Assembly (NCBI RefSeq): GCF_000003605.2 | Contig: NW_003133389.1 | Location: forward strand, 7,841-39,583 | DNA from: Saccoglossus kowalevskii | Lineage: Eukaryota > Hemichordata > Enteropneusta > Harrimaniidae | DNA: 31,743 nucleotides | Direction: 5' to 3' | Part shown: positions 21,135 to 31,743 of the stretch, piece after piece | How the letters are laid out: each line of letters starts with the position of its first letter | Position numbering within the stretch: the stretch's first letter is position 1 | Made by a program: the position numbers and the translations under genes | The notes under the pieces: generated by a model | Database searches by the model: none | The model's input: only the letters and a program-made list of their open reading frames with translations | What the model was told of the DNA's origin: nothing

Positions 21135-21662
21135 TTATCACCAATGTCACAGTTATCCAGAAATAATCATTTTGAGATTAGCTTGATGACACCTAGATTA
21201 AGAAGAACACTCAATGGGGAAAATATCAGTTTTATAAATGCAGTTTATATGCCACACCGTGACATTTGGATGTATCATATCCTTGCTTTCATCCACAAGC
21301 ATTGACATTATGACAATTAATCTTAATGGATACTGACAGAAACACTCCTAAGTGAAAGTAATATTGCATTTCATTGCAGACATTCAGTCTGGGAAAATGT
21401 CAAAGATTGGCTTGAAATATGACATTCGATTATAGAGAATGATTAGGTTTAAATAAAAGCATTATTTAAAGAGAAAGTAATCTCCATATATGGTGTTCTC
21501 TAAATATTTATCACTATAGTAACAATATCTTAACTTCCAAGCTTAATAATGCGATATTCCATTCAAGAATATGGTGGTTTTTGAGTTGCTTCTGCATTAT
21601 ATTGGATGTTATCAAGTAAAAAATAACATATTGAATCAGAATTCTAGTATTTATGATCCTTT

Positions 21663-22078
21663 AGGGACGACGTCAAAAGATCAATGTCGGATAAAAAACT
21701 TAAGTCCTTTTAGTTTTTTTCAAAAACCCCCCACTGAAACTTAATTGATAAATATTGACCATGGCGTCAGACTACATTCACCATTAATTACAAATTGATA
21801 ATCAGACAGTAGTATGGCATAGCAGTTGATTGTCAGGTGGGTGTACAAAGACTTTACAAATGCACCTCATTTGACGCACATATTTAAACTCGGACCAAAC
21901 CATTTTCTTGTCTTGGATGTGTGTTTTTTCATTTTCTGTTATTTCTGTCCATTGACTTCATTAAAAAATAAAATCGTTTTTGTAGGATGGAAACTTTTTG
22001 AGGTCAAACCCCCCACCCCACCCCCAAATTAAAGCAAATAAGTTTTTTATTCGACATCGATCTTTTGACGTCGTCCTT
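21663..22078. mobile_element. 416-bp MITE with 40-bp terminal inverted repeats
   Basis: Left end 21663-21702 (agggacgacgtcaaaagatc onward) and right end 22039-22078 (ending tcgtcctt) are inverted copies matching at 37 of 40 bases. The interior has C-rich runs near each end (caaaaacccccca and aaccccccacccc) and no coding potential. The target duplication is not clear; a TA or TTA choice is possible. Confidence 0.9.
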
Positions 22079-22384
22079 ACCATGCATTATTCTGTTGATA
22101 CTGATTCAAGCAAATAAGTTGAAAAATGTTAGTTTTGAATATTATTTGAATGGTGAAAAACAACACTACCTACCAGATCCAAAGTGTCACTGGGAACACT
22201 CAGTCAATGGATTAGACAGGAAATGCAGGCTTTCACATTGAAATTCAATTCTCGATCAAATTTGGTGATGTTTAACCCACACAAAGAAATATTTTAATAA
22301 TGGAAAAAATGCTGAACCAGCTTTTCAAAAACACATTAAATTTTTTGTTTTCGATACTAGACCTATAATAATTATAATTATTTA

Positions 22385-22545
22385 CTTTAAAGCGGAGAGT
22401 AGTCACCTACACATGCGTCAGGTGGCCATAGTGTGTCATTGTTTACAAACAAGCATTTACCCATGAGCCTTTGCGTTCTTAGCATGTGTTATCGCTTGGG
22501 ACTCAATTCCCATGCATGCGCAGGTGACGACTCTCCCGTTTTAAG
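22385..22545. mobile_element. 161-bp MITE-like element
   Basis: The left terminus ctttaaagcggagagtagtc (from 22385) is inverted at the right terminus ending ctctcccgttttaag at 22545, with about 27 of 34 positions matching. The shared core is gagagt.gtcacct...catgc. No coding sequence inside. Confidence 0.72.
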
Positions 22546-22630
22546 CAGAGCAATATCAGAGTGTACAAACTACACAATTTGTAGTGATATGCAATGGAAA
22601 TAAACAAGACAACTAACATTGTGAGATGCA

Positions 22631-22636
22631 TTTATT
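22631..22636 (-). terminator. Candidate EIF3L polyadenylation signal
   Basis: tttatt on + reads aataaa on the minus strand, about 460 bases after the EIF3L stop at 23100-23098. No closer canonical hexamer was noticed, but variants were not excluded. Confidence 0.3.
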
Positions 22637-23097
22637 TATGTACTACAGATCCTAATACAACATTCTTGGTTACCATGGTTACATGACGATAGATTTTATA
22701 TGTGCATACATTTCATTAATAACCAATTAATGAGTGAAATGAATAAGTTCAAATTTTGGATAAATTCAGTCATTGTCTTTTCAAGATATATGCATATAAA
22801 TATCTTCCAGTTTGTTGCAAACAAATTTTGAAAAAACACTGAAATGCAAAAATACTTCCCAATGTTCTATACAGAGGGGTTTCACACTCTGATTGTCAGG
22901 GGCATGCAATGAAATTTGTAAGCTAATATTTTTTTTATGAGAAACATTTTTTGAGTTTGGTACGATTTTATATTGGTGAAAATGTCAATAGGGTTCTTTA
23001 GGCACTGGAATTCATCAAAGCATACATGTTTCTGGCAACAACAGTGTTTTAGGGTATTCATGCAACTACACAATGCTGTCTTGTCTGAAGACTTCAT

Positions 23098-26000
23098 TTA
23101 AGAAGAACTGGTGCCTTTCTTCAGGTTATGTCGCAACTGTAACAAAAACAGAAACCAGTTATTAATAAGAAATTATTATAACAGAATGAATACTACTATT
23201 CAAATATTAGACATGAGAATTAAATTATTTTTGCAGAAATACTTATTCCCTCTCACAGATAAGTCCTTTCACACTGGAATATTACAAGTTTTGTAAAACT
23301 TTCTCTGAATTATAGTTTTCTTTAGAACTAAACAAAGTACTAACAGAGTTTGGTCAAAGATTTACAATTTGAACTTAGCTGTGTGGAAGAATAAATTAGC
23401 AGTGAAACACTTTGATATATTTTTGAAATCCTGGATTCAGCTGGTTTTTTTTTAGTTCGTTCCTCATGATTGGCCAGTGACAACAGAGCCCCTGTGATTG
23501 GTCAATCACTAAACACAGTTGCCACATCAAATCTGTAATCCTTCACAAAAACCCTTACCTCCTCAAATTTATGAATCTGTCTGATAAAGAAATCACCATA
23601 GCGACGAGCAACTTTAGTGTCTGCTATATGAATCATGTCCTACAAGCAGTAAAAAGTTAAGTCAGGTCAGTATATATTTCAAGACATTCAAACATTTTCA
23701 AAACACTGTACGTATTATGGGATAGTTCGCAAATAACACAAAGGTATTATGGGATAGTTCAATAGTATTACCCCCCCCCCACATAGAATGGATTAACCCG
23801 ATTACATATCAATGAATAGAATACTAGTAGTTCATTCATAAATGTCCTATGTTCATATAGACTAGAAATCAAACTGAACTGAAGAACAATAACATATTAC
23901 CATGACAACAACACTCACCTGATCAATGTAGAAGTCTACTTCAGATGCTGACTGGAATTCCCCTTCCAAACCACTTGTACCTTTCGTCCATACAAGATTC
24001 TTCATCTTGTGCTAAAATATATGTGTCATAAATTTTCAAACATTTGACATCCACTAATTGTTCTGTAATATCTTAATTATATAGAATATGCATGCCTTGA
24101 AAAGATAGGATTCAAATCAAAATGACACTGTGGAAGACTTTAAATAAACAACATATAATATCTTAAAGTCACAGTCTGTAACGTGTCCGGAACTGTTTCT
24201 CTGAGCTGAACAGGGTGATTTCAATCAAACATTGTAAGGTGATCATGCATATTTAGTTATAGGTCCACATCACTTTTTTTTTTTTAGACTAAACCCAAGA
24301 TGGCCGACTGGCGGCCATTTTGTTTTTTTCCATTTTTGTGCCGATTCCTCTGAAAGATGTGGCCTGATTCAGTTCAAATAAACAACATACACACTTAATC
24401 CAGCAAAGCTGAACACTTATTTTGCTCAACTGAGCTGTTGCTTAGGTAGCCATGACAACTGAACCAAAGAATTCACATACCTTGAAACATAACAAATGAT
24501 TTCGGAAATCATCATCATTCTGAGAAGAAAAAATAAAGAAATTACTTACTGATGAATGCAGTAAATGTGCTCTCCATTAAACAATATAAATCAGATGAAG
24601 CAACAAATTAAAATAGAAAATAATTCAAATAGAATACTTACCAATTCTAGAAATGTAGCTAGTTTTGAAATCGGCATTGTGGTATATAACTTCAGAAAAC
24701 TGAAAGAGGACACAAATATTATATTAATTGCAAAGTAATACAAGTTTATCAAGAAAAAACATCTTACGATGTTCCTTTTGAAAAATAATTATCAGTAATT
24801 TTATCCTATTAATCACACAAAGTTGTTTGTTTTCAGGAAAAACAACGGTTCCATGGTTACCAACAAGTCATAATGGTGTCCATCTTACCTTCTAATTGTT
24901 GGGATCATAATCTGTTGATTGACTTCTTCCATGAATACCTTGAGTTGTAACGTGAATGGTTGCTTTTGTAGATTGTTGCGCGGAGCGTCATAGTTGGGAG
25001 CAACCGGAGAAATAAACTTTGGACATGCAAATGAGAAACAGTCTTCAAAAACTTGTCTGTCCCTGTTGAGAAGAAACATAGGTATGAATATTACAACCTT
25101 GCTCACTGGAAACAAAAAGATATTCCTTACTTTAATGAGAAATTTGTTTTATTATGTTTTTAACATTTTGTTTTCACTTTAGTGCAAGTCTGACAGTGTC
25201 GTACATTCCAAGCCACTAAATGACATGAATTCTTGGGCATTCATTCATACTTACTATTATAACACATAGTTGAACATACCTTTACATGAAATATAGGTAC
25301 TTCACACAAGTGCATGCATTTCAAATATACCATACCAAATATACGTTTACATATCTCGTAATTTAAGGGTGGAACAAAATGAAAACTTTAAAATTTTTAT
25401 TGCTTACAATATTTTTCAAAAGTAAAGTTTATAAACTATATCAAATACTGAATTTTCTTAATTTTCAGTTTACTTATCAGACAAAAATATGTTTCTAAAA
25501 CAGCTTATATAAGTGGTATACAATTTTATTGTCAGTACGTACCCTTTCTGCATTCGTAACATTTTATCGCCACATTTCTCACGTAACTGCGAATGTACGC
25601 TTTCATCGATTCGCATCGGATGCAAGGTCAAACAGATCGTTAACAGTGTATACATCTGATCATTCATTTTCATTATCTGAAATAAAATAACACGAGATTG
25701 TAAACTTGTGTGATCAAGAGCAGTAACGCTTACCAAAAATAAAATGTTTACAAGTTATGTAAATCTTATTTTTAAAAGGGAGATAGACTGGTCACAAAGT
25801 AGGTTACAACAAAAAAGACCAAATTTTGTGAACTTTAAGACATTTGTTAAAGGGATTGAAATGATTGAATGTTACACTGCAAAAATGAAAGGGAAAATGA
25901 GTAAACACAATAAAAAGTGGGGGAAATTAAGACTTATGAATACTGACCAAACCACTAAAGACTGAATATTGTAATCTTGTATTCAAACCATTGTAACGTT

Positions 26001-29000
26001 TACAGTACCAACTTTCATGTATGTTTACACTTGTAAACCTTATAAGGTGACTCAATAAAATGTTAAAAAAAAAAAAGAATGTACAAAGCAGAGGAACATT
26101 CTCTTGAAATTGTGATCCAGCATGATTCAGTCACATTTAGTTTAATCCAGTCACATCCGGTTTAATCCAGTCTCATGCTGCTTACCATGTCATACTGGTA
26201 TGACTTTGTCTGGAACATCTGTTTAGTTCTCTGAATATACAGCAATATATTAGCAAAGCTTCTGATAGCGTCTTGGTAGCGTCTCATCATCATGTATGCA
26301 AATCCAACGTAATAGTACGTGGTAATCTGACATGCTGGTACACGGGAATAAACACTCTGAAAAACATGTGTAAAAACAGTTAGACTAAGAGGACACAGGC
26401 TTAACATATTACAAATATTTAAAATCCAGAGAATCTGTCAAATGTAAATTTTGAATACCAAATGCAAATTGCCCAAGGATCAGAAAATTCACTAATCACA
26501 GTGACCACTCTAATATATCAACTTATTATTTTGGTAAAATTGAACAAAGTCTCCTATTTTCCTAGGAATGAAAGAAATCCAGATCAGATTAAATTTTTTG
26601 GTATCAATTTTGAAAGAAATGCTTTTGAATGAAAAGCTTTGTTGGTGTTGGTGAGTATTTGGTGAATTTGTTGAAGGTCATCTTTAATTCTGCCCAAAAT
26701 AGTTTCATGGCCTGCTTTGAGTGGGTGTGTGAACAGCTAAAGAAAATTTGAAAGATTTGATAGAAAATCACTAAATTATAGACATCGGACCTATGGGAAT
26801 TCTATTGGTGACACCAGATTAAACATTAACACTGTCACCTATGGGAATTCTATTGGTGACACCAGATTAAACATTAACACTGTCACCTATGGGAATTCTA
26901 TTGGTGACACCAGATTAAACATTAACACTGTCACCTATGGGAATTCTATTGGTGACACCAGATTAAACATTAACACTGTCACCTATGGGAATTCTATTGG
27001 TGACACCAGATTAAACGTTAACACAATTTGTTTAGAATGTGAAATCTATTGATGGTATAAGCAAGTCAGAATTTGTTACCTTCTTGTTGAGTTCAATATT
27101 TTCCAGTACTTTGATGCCTTGGTAATAATCACCAAGAAGTGAATGTAGACGTAACAAACCAATCAAACTGAAGTAACCAAGCATTTTGTAGAGAGGATGA
27201 CGTCCAAACTCCCCGGCAACACTATCTGGATCACCTGTCATGAAATTAAACAAATTTGTGGCTTAGAAACTCTCGTAGCTACAAGTATCTAATTGTGTTC
27301 CTGATAATCTGATTTGTTTTTGAGCGCATAATTCATATATTAAAAGTATTTTTAACATATGACATTAATAGAACAGGTCAAATGTTTCCAAAACGATAGA
27401 TTGGTGATAAAATTAGAAGTACTATAAATACAGTAGATTTGAGAAATAATTATTTTGTGAATATAAAAAAGTCAAGATGTCAATAAAGTCACATTTGTGT
27501 TGAATATGAACACCAAGTTCAAGTTAAATTTGATTTTAAGTAGACAGAAATCAAAGAATGTGGTTGCTATGGCAATTCTGGTATTTACCTTCACTAGCAT
27601 AGACTTCCAACTGCTGATTGATATTAGATTTATCGACCAATGAATGCAAGACATTCAGAACACTGTGTACATTCCATATCTAGAATAGAAAAAGTTACAA
27701 TAAGTGTATTTTACTACATGCAAGTTGTGATATCCAGCAACTACAGATTTCTTGTAATATTGGCAAAAACCTTACCTTAGGACTCTGTCTTAAAACATTT
27801 ATCTCATCTTCTGACTTCTTGATGAGTTTACTTCTATACTGGCTGAATGACTGAAACTACAACACAGAAAATATAGAAAATGATAGATACAAGTGAGAGT
27901 GCACTGAGAGCAAGGCAGAAAAAAAATTAAATTATGATTATGTTGAATGAAAACAATAAGCATAATCCAAAAATGTACACATGTTCCAATCACTGCATTA
28001 GTACACATCCAAATATAGACATTGCTACAATTACTTCATTAGCATATATGGAAATAAGCTGTACCTGATAAATAAATTCATCAATGATGTCCCATAGCCA
28101 TTGATTTGGTAACTCCAAAGGTACTGGTCCATCAGCATCTGCAATAATGTATACATTAACAGCTATGCATTTGTCAAGAGTTGGGCATTTGACAGATGCT
28201 TGTATCCATGGCGATATACAGCAACAAAAGTGTAGGCTTGTAAACTTTTAGCAACTACGACACTCATTCGAGTTATCGCCCATGCTCAACTATTGAAGTG
28301 ACCACCCACGATTTTTGGGGCATTTCTATTTTAGGAAGAATGTTCAGCTAAGCACCTATTACATCCAAAATGCTCCAAACTTGACTGTCTAGACATGAAA
28401 CCTGGTGTTTGAGCATTGTTTGACATTTCCAAATATCTGTAATCAAATTGTAATAAAGCATGGATATTGGCCGCCATGAATATCGTGCAGACCACGGTAA
28501 CAGTGATCTGTTAACAGCTGTGAATGGCAGTATAACATACTAATTACCATTTTTTTGTGTCAAAATCAATTCCAATAGATCATTAATAACTAGACATCAA
28601 TAACTCACTTTCGCAAATCGATAATTTCTCATAGAATTGCATTGATACAATACAGCAGTCTGATTGGTTAATAACAGACTTGACTTATTAGGTCAAAGGG
28701 CGCTGTTGCAGGTCAAATCATGCAAGAATACATCATGGCGGAATTTGCTTTGCATAGAGTGTTTGCTGATGATCAAAAATAATGATAAAGATCTTAACTT
28801 TGACTATTTTACCACAGACCCTGATAATTTTTACATTGTAAATTCTGGTGGTACGCAACTTATTAATTTCTTTTCTTTAAAGAGACGTAATATTCGCCCT
28901 AATCTGGCACATGGTGAACTAAAATTGTCATTTGCATAATATAAGCACCCACCCACCCACAGAAAAAATAGGATTTCTAGAGCAGAGTACCCTGAGTGCC

Positions 29001-30233
29001 AAGTCTGACAATAACAGTAAACACATCAACTTTCTAATTTCAAAAAATTAATTAACTTACTGAGAATATAGTTGAAGAGATTACAATAATTGTAATACGA
29101 TTCAAATCTTTGTTCTTGAGTTGGACCACCCTGCAATAAATAACAAATAAACATGGCTAATTATGAAATATCACATTTGCGTTCATGCAAAATATTGATC
29201 AAATATTGAACTCAACAAATATTCATAGATGGTAAAAACTTACGGTAACTTTAGCATAAATATGTCGGTAATACAACTCCTTGTACAGGATTACAAACAA
29301 TGGGTCTGTGAATAAAGCGAATAAATATCAATTACTGTAAATTTATTTTTGCTCTTAGTAATTTTCGTTGTTAAGACTTTTTTGATTTTTATGTTTGGAG
29401 TTTATTTTTCACTGATCTTTGATGCGTTTAATATAAAATATAGGAAAAAAGATATATTCACTGGATTTTATTTTCACTGACTTATCCCTTCAGTATTTTA
29501 GTATTTTACAGATTGAGAAGATTATCTAAACAATGTGCTTTTCAAATCATTTACCCGTGTGACCAATCAAATAATCTATAGTTTAGATACAATGATTAGT
29601 TTATATATTTATTATCTACGATGACATTCATGCATATTTAAATGATTCTCAGTAAATTGGAAATTTCATTTGATAGAAAATGTTGAAAAGCATACCTCGG
29701 TCTACGACGGGAGCTACATGTTCAGCTTCAGGCCATGGTGAATTCTTGAAAAATCTCTCTGTTAACTTATTGAAACTGAAACCAAACAGAGACAAAACAG
29801 AGAAAACAATTACAGAATATATTTATTATATATTATAATATAATATCCAATGAAACATGAAGTGAATCAATTCTTTTGATACGCTTTAATATTCTGTGCA
29901 CACACCATCATTCAAGACACAGATTTGAGTGCAATATTTTGCAAATTCTTAATTTTGGACCAAATTGAACAATTTACTATTGTTTATAGGATTTGATCCA
30001 CATTTTTCATAATATGCATAATAATTTTGAGAAAAGTGACACACATTGTCTTCAAACACATTAGGGGGGGGGGGCATACCTGCTCTCATAGAGGTTATTC
30101 ACTTCAAATAAATTGCCTTCATTGATGCATTTATGGAAGAAGTGGATGAAGTTCTTGATAACTTCAGGTATAATATACGATGGTACGGTCTGTTCATACT
30201 GACGTTCATACGCTAAGTCTTGTCGTGGATCAC
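23098..30233 (-). CDS. EIF3L: Eukaryotic translation initiation factor 3 subunit L (5' partial)
   Basis: Sixteen coding exons on the minus strand, in order: 30233-30080, 29775-29696, 29305-29244, 29130-29061, 28138-28065, 27856-27776, 27679-27589, 27234-27080, 26356-26186, 25676-25543, 25062-24889, 24699-24642, 24519-24481, 24011-23919, 23639-23559, 23136-23098 (stop 23100-23098). All introns are GT-AG and phases join, giving about 517 residues. The first coding exon (about 30 residues, by comparison with human eIF3L of 564 aa) lies beyond the right edge. Diagnostic blocks are [103 protein letters not shown] and [16 protein letters not shown]. The C-terminal half is the PCI domain that docks the subunit in the eIF3 core on the 40S ribosome. 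The last exon ([12 protein letters not shown]) is divergent but keeps the NLKK turn. Confidence 0.97.
23712..23781. repeat. Short duplicated word and C-run
   Basis: Lies in an EIF3L intron. gtattatgggatagttc occurs at 23712 and 23744 (32 bases apart), followed by a run of C at 23771-23780. Slippage-prone sequence. Confidence 0.7.
24170..24400 (-). repeat. Dispersed repeat with ATGGCCGCCAGTCGGCCAT core
   Basis: The core at 24300-24318 is the exact reverse complement of 31583-31601. Next to it is an A/T-run followed by gtgatgtggacct (minus strand), comparable in order to the A-run and gtgcatcaaggtcct after the 31.6-kb copy. This copy lies in an EIF3L intron in the opposite orientation. Confidence 0.65.
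25744..26076 (+). mobile_element. Probable retroelement 3' tail with poly(A)
   Basis: Lies in an EIF3L intron, antisense to the gene. An open frame gives [20 protein letters not shown] and ends at a tga near 25963, which resembles the extreme C-terminus of LINE polyproteins. It is followed by an untranslated stretch, caataaaatg near 26053 and an A-run at 26065-26076. The order of basic tail, stop, aataaa and poly(A) suggests a retrotransposed 3' end; no reverse transcriptase motif is present here. Confidence 0.45.
26789..27025. repeat. 48-bp tandem repeat, five near-identical copies
   Basis: Lies in an EIF3L intron, 55 bases from the exon at 27080. Units start at 26789, 26837, 26885, 26933 and 26981 with acctatgggaattctattgg. 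The first four look identical; the last diverges at its end (aaacgttaacac). Each junction brings gtcacc and ggtgac into inverted order around tatgggaattctatt. The high identity implies recent expansion. Confidence 0.95.
28139..29060 (-). other. EIF3L intron, repeat candidates only
   Basis: No exon is recognised. From 28655, tgattggttaataa, then aggtcaaagggcgctg and caggtcaaa, resemble in order the words at 2622-2690, suggesting a dispersed repeat. A 91-codon open frame at 28664-28939 overlaps it and has no recognisable protein features. Confidence 0.45.
30064..30074. repeat. G-run next to EIF3L splice donor
   Basis: An 11-base G-run lies 5 to 15 bases into the intron from the donor at 30079-30078 (a C-run on the gene strand). 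Length polymorphism is likely. Confidence 0.8.
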
Positions 30234-31743
30234 CTGGGAAAGGAAAAAATCAAATGAACATAGTCAATACTGATTACCGAGATATTAGTTTTGTTTGTCA
30301 GAGGTCGAAATTGAAAGATAAATCTGGTTGTCAAGCATTAAACTTATTACCATATTCATTATATTGCATACATTATCCTGACATAATTTACATAATATTT
30401 TGAATTCAGCAAAGAGTCTATTTTTTTTTATAATTCTTGGTATGCTTTATAGGATGCTAGTAGATTTGAAAAAAAAAAAATTTCTGGCTAATTATTTATT
30501 TATTAAATTGCCAATCCACCATCAATTCTACACCATACTAGTATTCAAATTCATAAAAAAGAATGTTACCATGGAATTATAGCTCCATGATTGCACATAT
30601 ATGTGTGATTTATGACAAACTTTTTATAAAATTATCTAAGACGTGCGGTGATGGATTTTCAAAAATCTATTATTTAAACATAATTGTGTATCTACATTTA
30701 GTCTGAAATCAAAGATTTGATATTTCTATAATGGTCTCTGTCAGTAGTAAAAGTAGTAAACTGAGGGTTTTTTCCAAAATTCGGAAGTATATTAATTGGA
30801 TTAGAAATCAAGGAAGGTCAATTTTTAGGTGGCTTTTTCTGTTGTTTGTTTGTGTATGTGTGTGTGTTAGTCTTGGTGTCTCTGTCTTGTGGTTTGTATT
30901 TTTTATTCTTCATTTTTCTATATTTGTTGTAACGTTTTCCATCCCTGTACAAGTGTTATTATTGAATAAATAAATTGAAAAAATAAAATAACAAAGTGCA
31001 TACATGTATATAAAAGATGTTAGATATTTCTTGCTCTCCTTTCTCATTTATGAATTTAACTAACACTAAAATCCAGTGAGACTTTGAAGCTAAAAAACTG
31101 CTTGTGTTGACAATTTATCCACACACGTCTCATATTTTAAATGTACAAACTGAGAGATTCACTCATTAATTTAAGATATGTACTTTGCTGTTGTTGATAC
31201 TATACCTATTCCATAGAATGTAAATAAATAAATAAAAACAAGTCATTGTCAATGACACGTCCCCGTTCCGTTCATATTTGAGTGACATATACATTCAAAG
31301 CAGATCATGACCAAAATGCACCTGCATATGTACAACACATTGTGCTAAATCTGAACAAAATCCATCCATGCATGACTGAGATCCGGTTCTGGAATTGTGA
31401 AAATACGTGATTTTGATGCATTTTCGGCCTTAAAATGGCCATCATTCCGCTATTGTTAAGCAGATCATGAAACAAATGCACATATCTATTTGTGACATGA
31501 TGTACCATATGTGTGTGAAGTTTGAACTTGATCAATCCAGACATGTCTTGGATACGAATCCAGAACTGAATTCTTTAACAAAATGGCCGCCAGTCGGCCA
31601 TTTCGAACTTGATCCGAAAAAAAAAAAGACGTGCATCAAGGTCCTATTATGTTTAATGTATGTACCAAATTTGAACAAAATCCATCCATGCATAACTGAG
31701 ATACGGGTCCGGAATGGTGAAAATGTGCGATTTCAATGCATTT
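30234..31743 (-). other. Partial EIF3L intron 1
   Basis: The acceptor cag at 30236-30234 opens this intron, whose upstream exon is outside the window. Contents: A/T-rich sequence; a plus-strand segment at about 30690-30985 with a gtgtgt run and an end like gtgttattattgaataaata, resembling a LINE 3' UTR; and the diverged tandem repeat at 31280-31743. No acidic, tyrosine-rich frame expected for the eIF3L N-terminus was found. Confidence 0.6.
31280..31743. repeat. Diverged satellite-like tandem repeat (unit about 160 bp)
   Basis: The block gaacaaaatccatccatgca (31354 and 31673) followed by ctgagat.cgg, ggaat.gtgaaaat and atgcattt occurs twice, and a middle copy (tttgaacttgatcaatccag, from about 31522) is more diverged. 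cagatcatga recurs at about 31301 and 31461. The copies are separated by cggcc-rich joints, including the palindrome-like core at 31583-31601. The array runs off the right edge. Confidence 0.8.

Larger units (their letters stand above)
19664..23097. other. Intergenic between IFT27 5' end and EIF3L 3' end
   Basis: Contains the IFT27 promoter, a decayed LINE (20049-20700), a hairpin (21109-21134) and two MITEs (21663-22078 and 22385-22545). The EIF3L 3' UTR probably occupies the right part. Short open frames elsewhere in it match nothing I recognise. Confidence 0.6.

Noticed and set aside
28664-28939. 91-codon open frame as an exon or gene
   Set aside because: It overlaps a suspected dispersed repeat inside an EIF3L intron on the opposite strand and has no recognisable motif.
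30731-30973. 80-codon open frame with a VCVCVCV hydrophobic stretch
   Set aside because: The stretch is translated gtgtgt microsatellite and the segment looks like a LINE 3' UTR.
31305-31544. Minus-strand frame as the missing EIF3L first exon
   Set aside because: It is translated tandem repeat sequence and lacks the acidic, tyrosine-rich N-terminus expected for eIF3L.

Overview
The window is a stretch of AT-rich animal nuclear DNA with many introns. Genes are split into short exons with GT-AG introns, and the introns are full of minisatellites, small inverted-repeat transposons (MITEs) and decayed LINE retrotransposons. Three conserved genes can be rebuilt exon by exon, and every splice phase closes. 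They fit a non-vertebrate metazoan, most likely a marine invertebrate. This rests on the intron density, the LINE tails and the recurring GCGCCCTC-type repeats; the species is not identifiable by eye.

Layout: 1-1520 is a 24-bp tandem array that runs off the left edge. 1520-3780 is repeat-rich intergenic DNA. 4118-9871 (+) is a complete MLST8/LST8 gene with 8 coding exons and 325 aa; its introns hold two MITE-like elements, a foldback, a LINE 3' tail and a 35-36-bp minisatellite. 9872-11731 lies between two convergent 3' ends. 11732-19663 (-) is a complete IFT27/RABL4 gene with 7 coding exons and 186 aa; its third intron holds a same-strand LINE fragment interrupted by a 673-bp assembly gap. 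19664-23097 is intergenic and holds the IFT27 promoter with an X-box-like site, a decayed LINE and two MITEs. 23098-30233 (-) is EIF3L, with 16 coding exons giving the stop codon and about 517 aa; the first coding exon lies beyond the right edge. 30234-31743 is the start of EIF3L intron 1 and ends in a diverged tandem repeat.

The three genes act in different processes: mLST8 in TOR kinase complexes, IFT27 in intraflagellar transport and BBSome handling, and eIF3L in translation initiation. They are not an operon. IFT27 and EIF3L are both on human chromosome 22, so their closeness here may be retained ancestral linkage. I found no novel multi-gene system. The most unusual material is the repeat landscape: a higher-order satellite, several terminal-inverted-repeat elements, two related hairpins, and a candidate RFX/X-box beside the ciliary gene.
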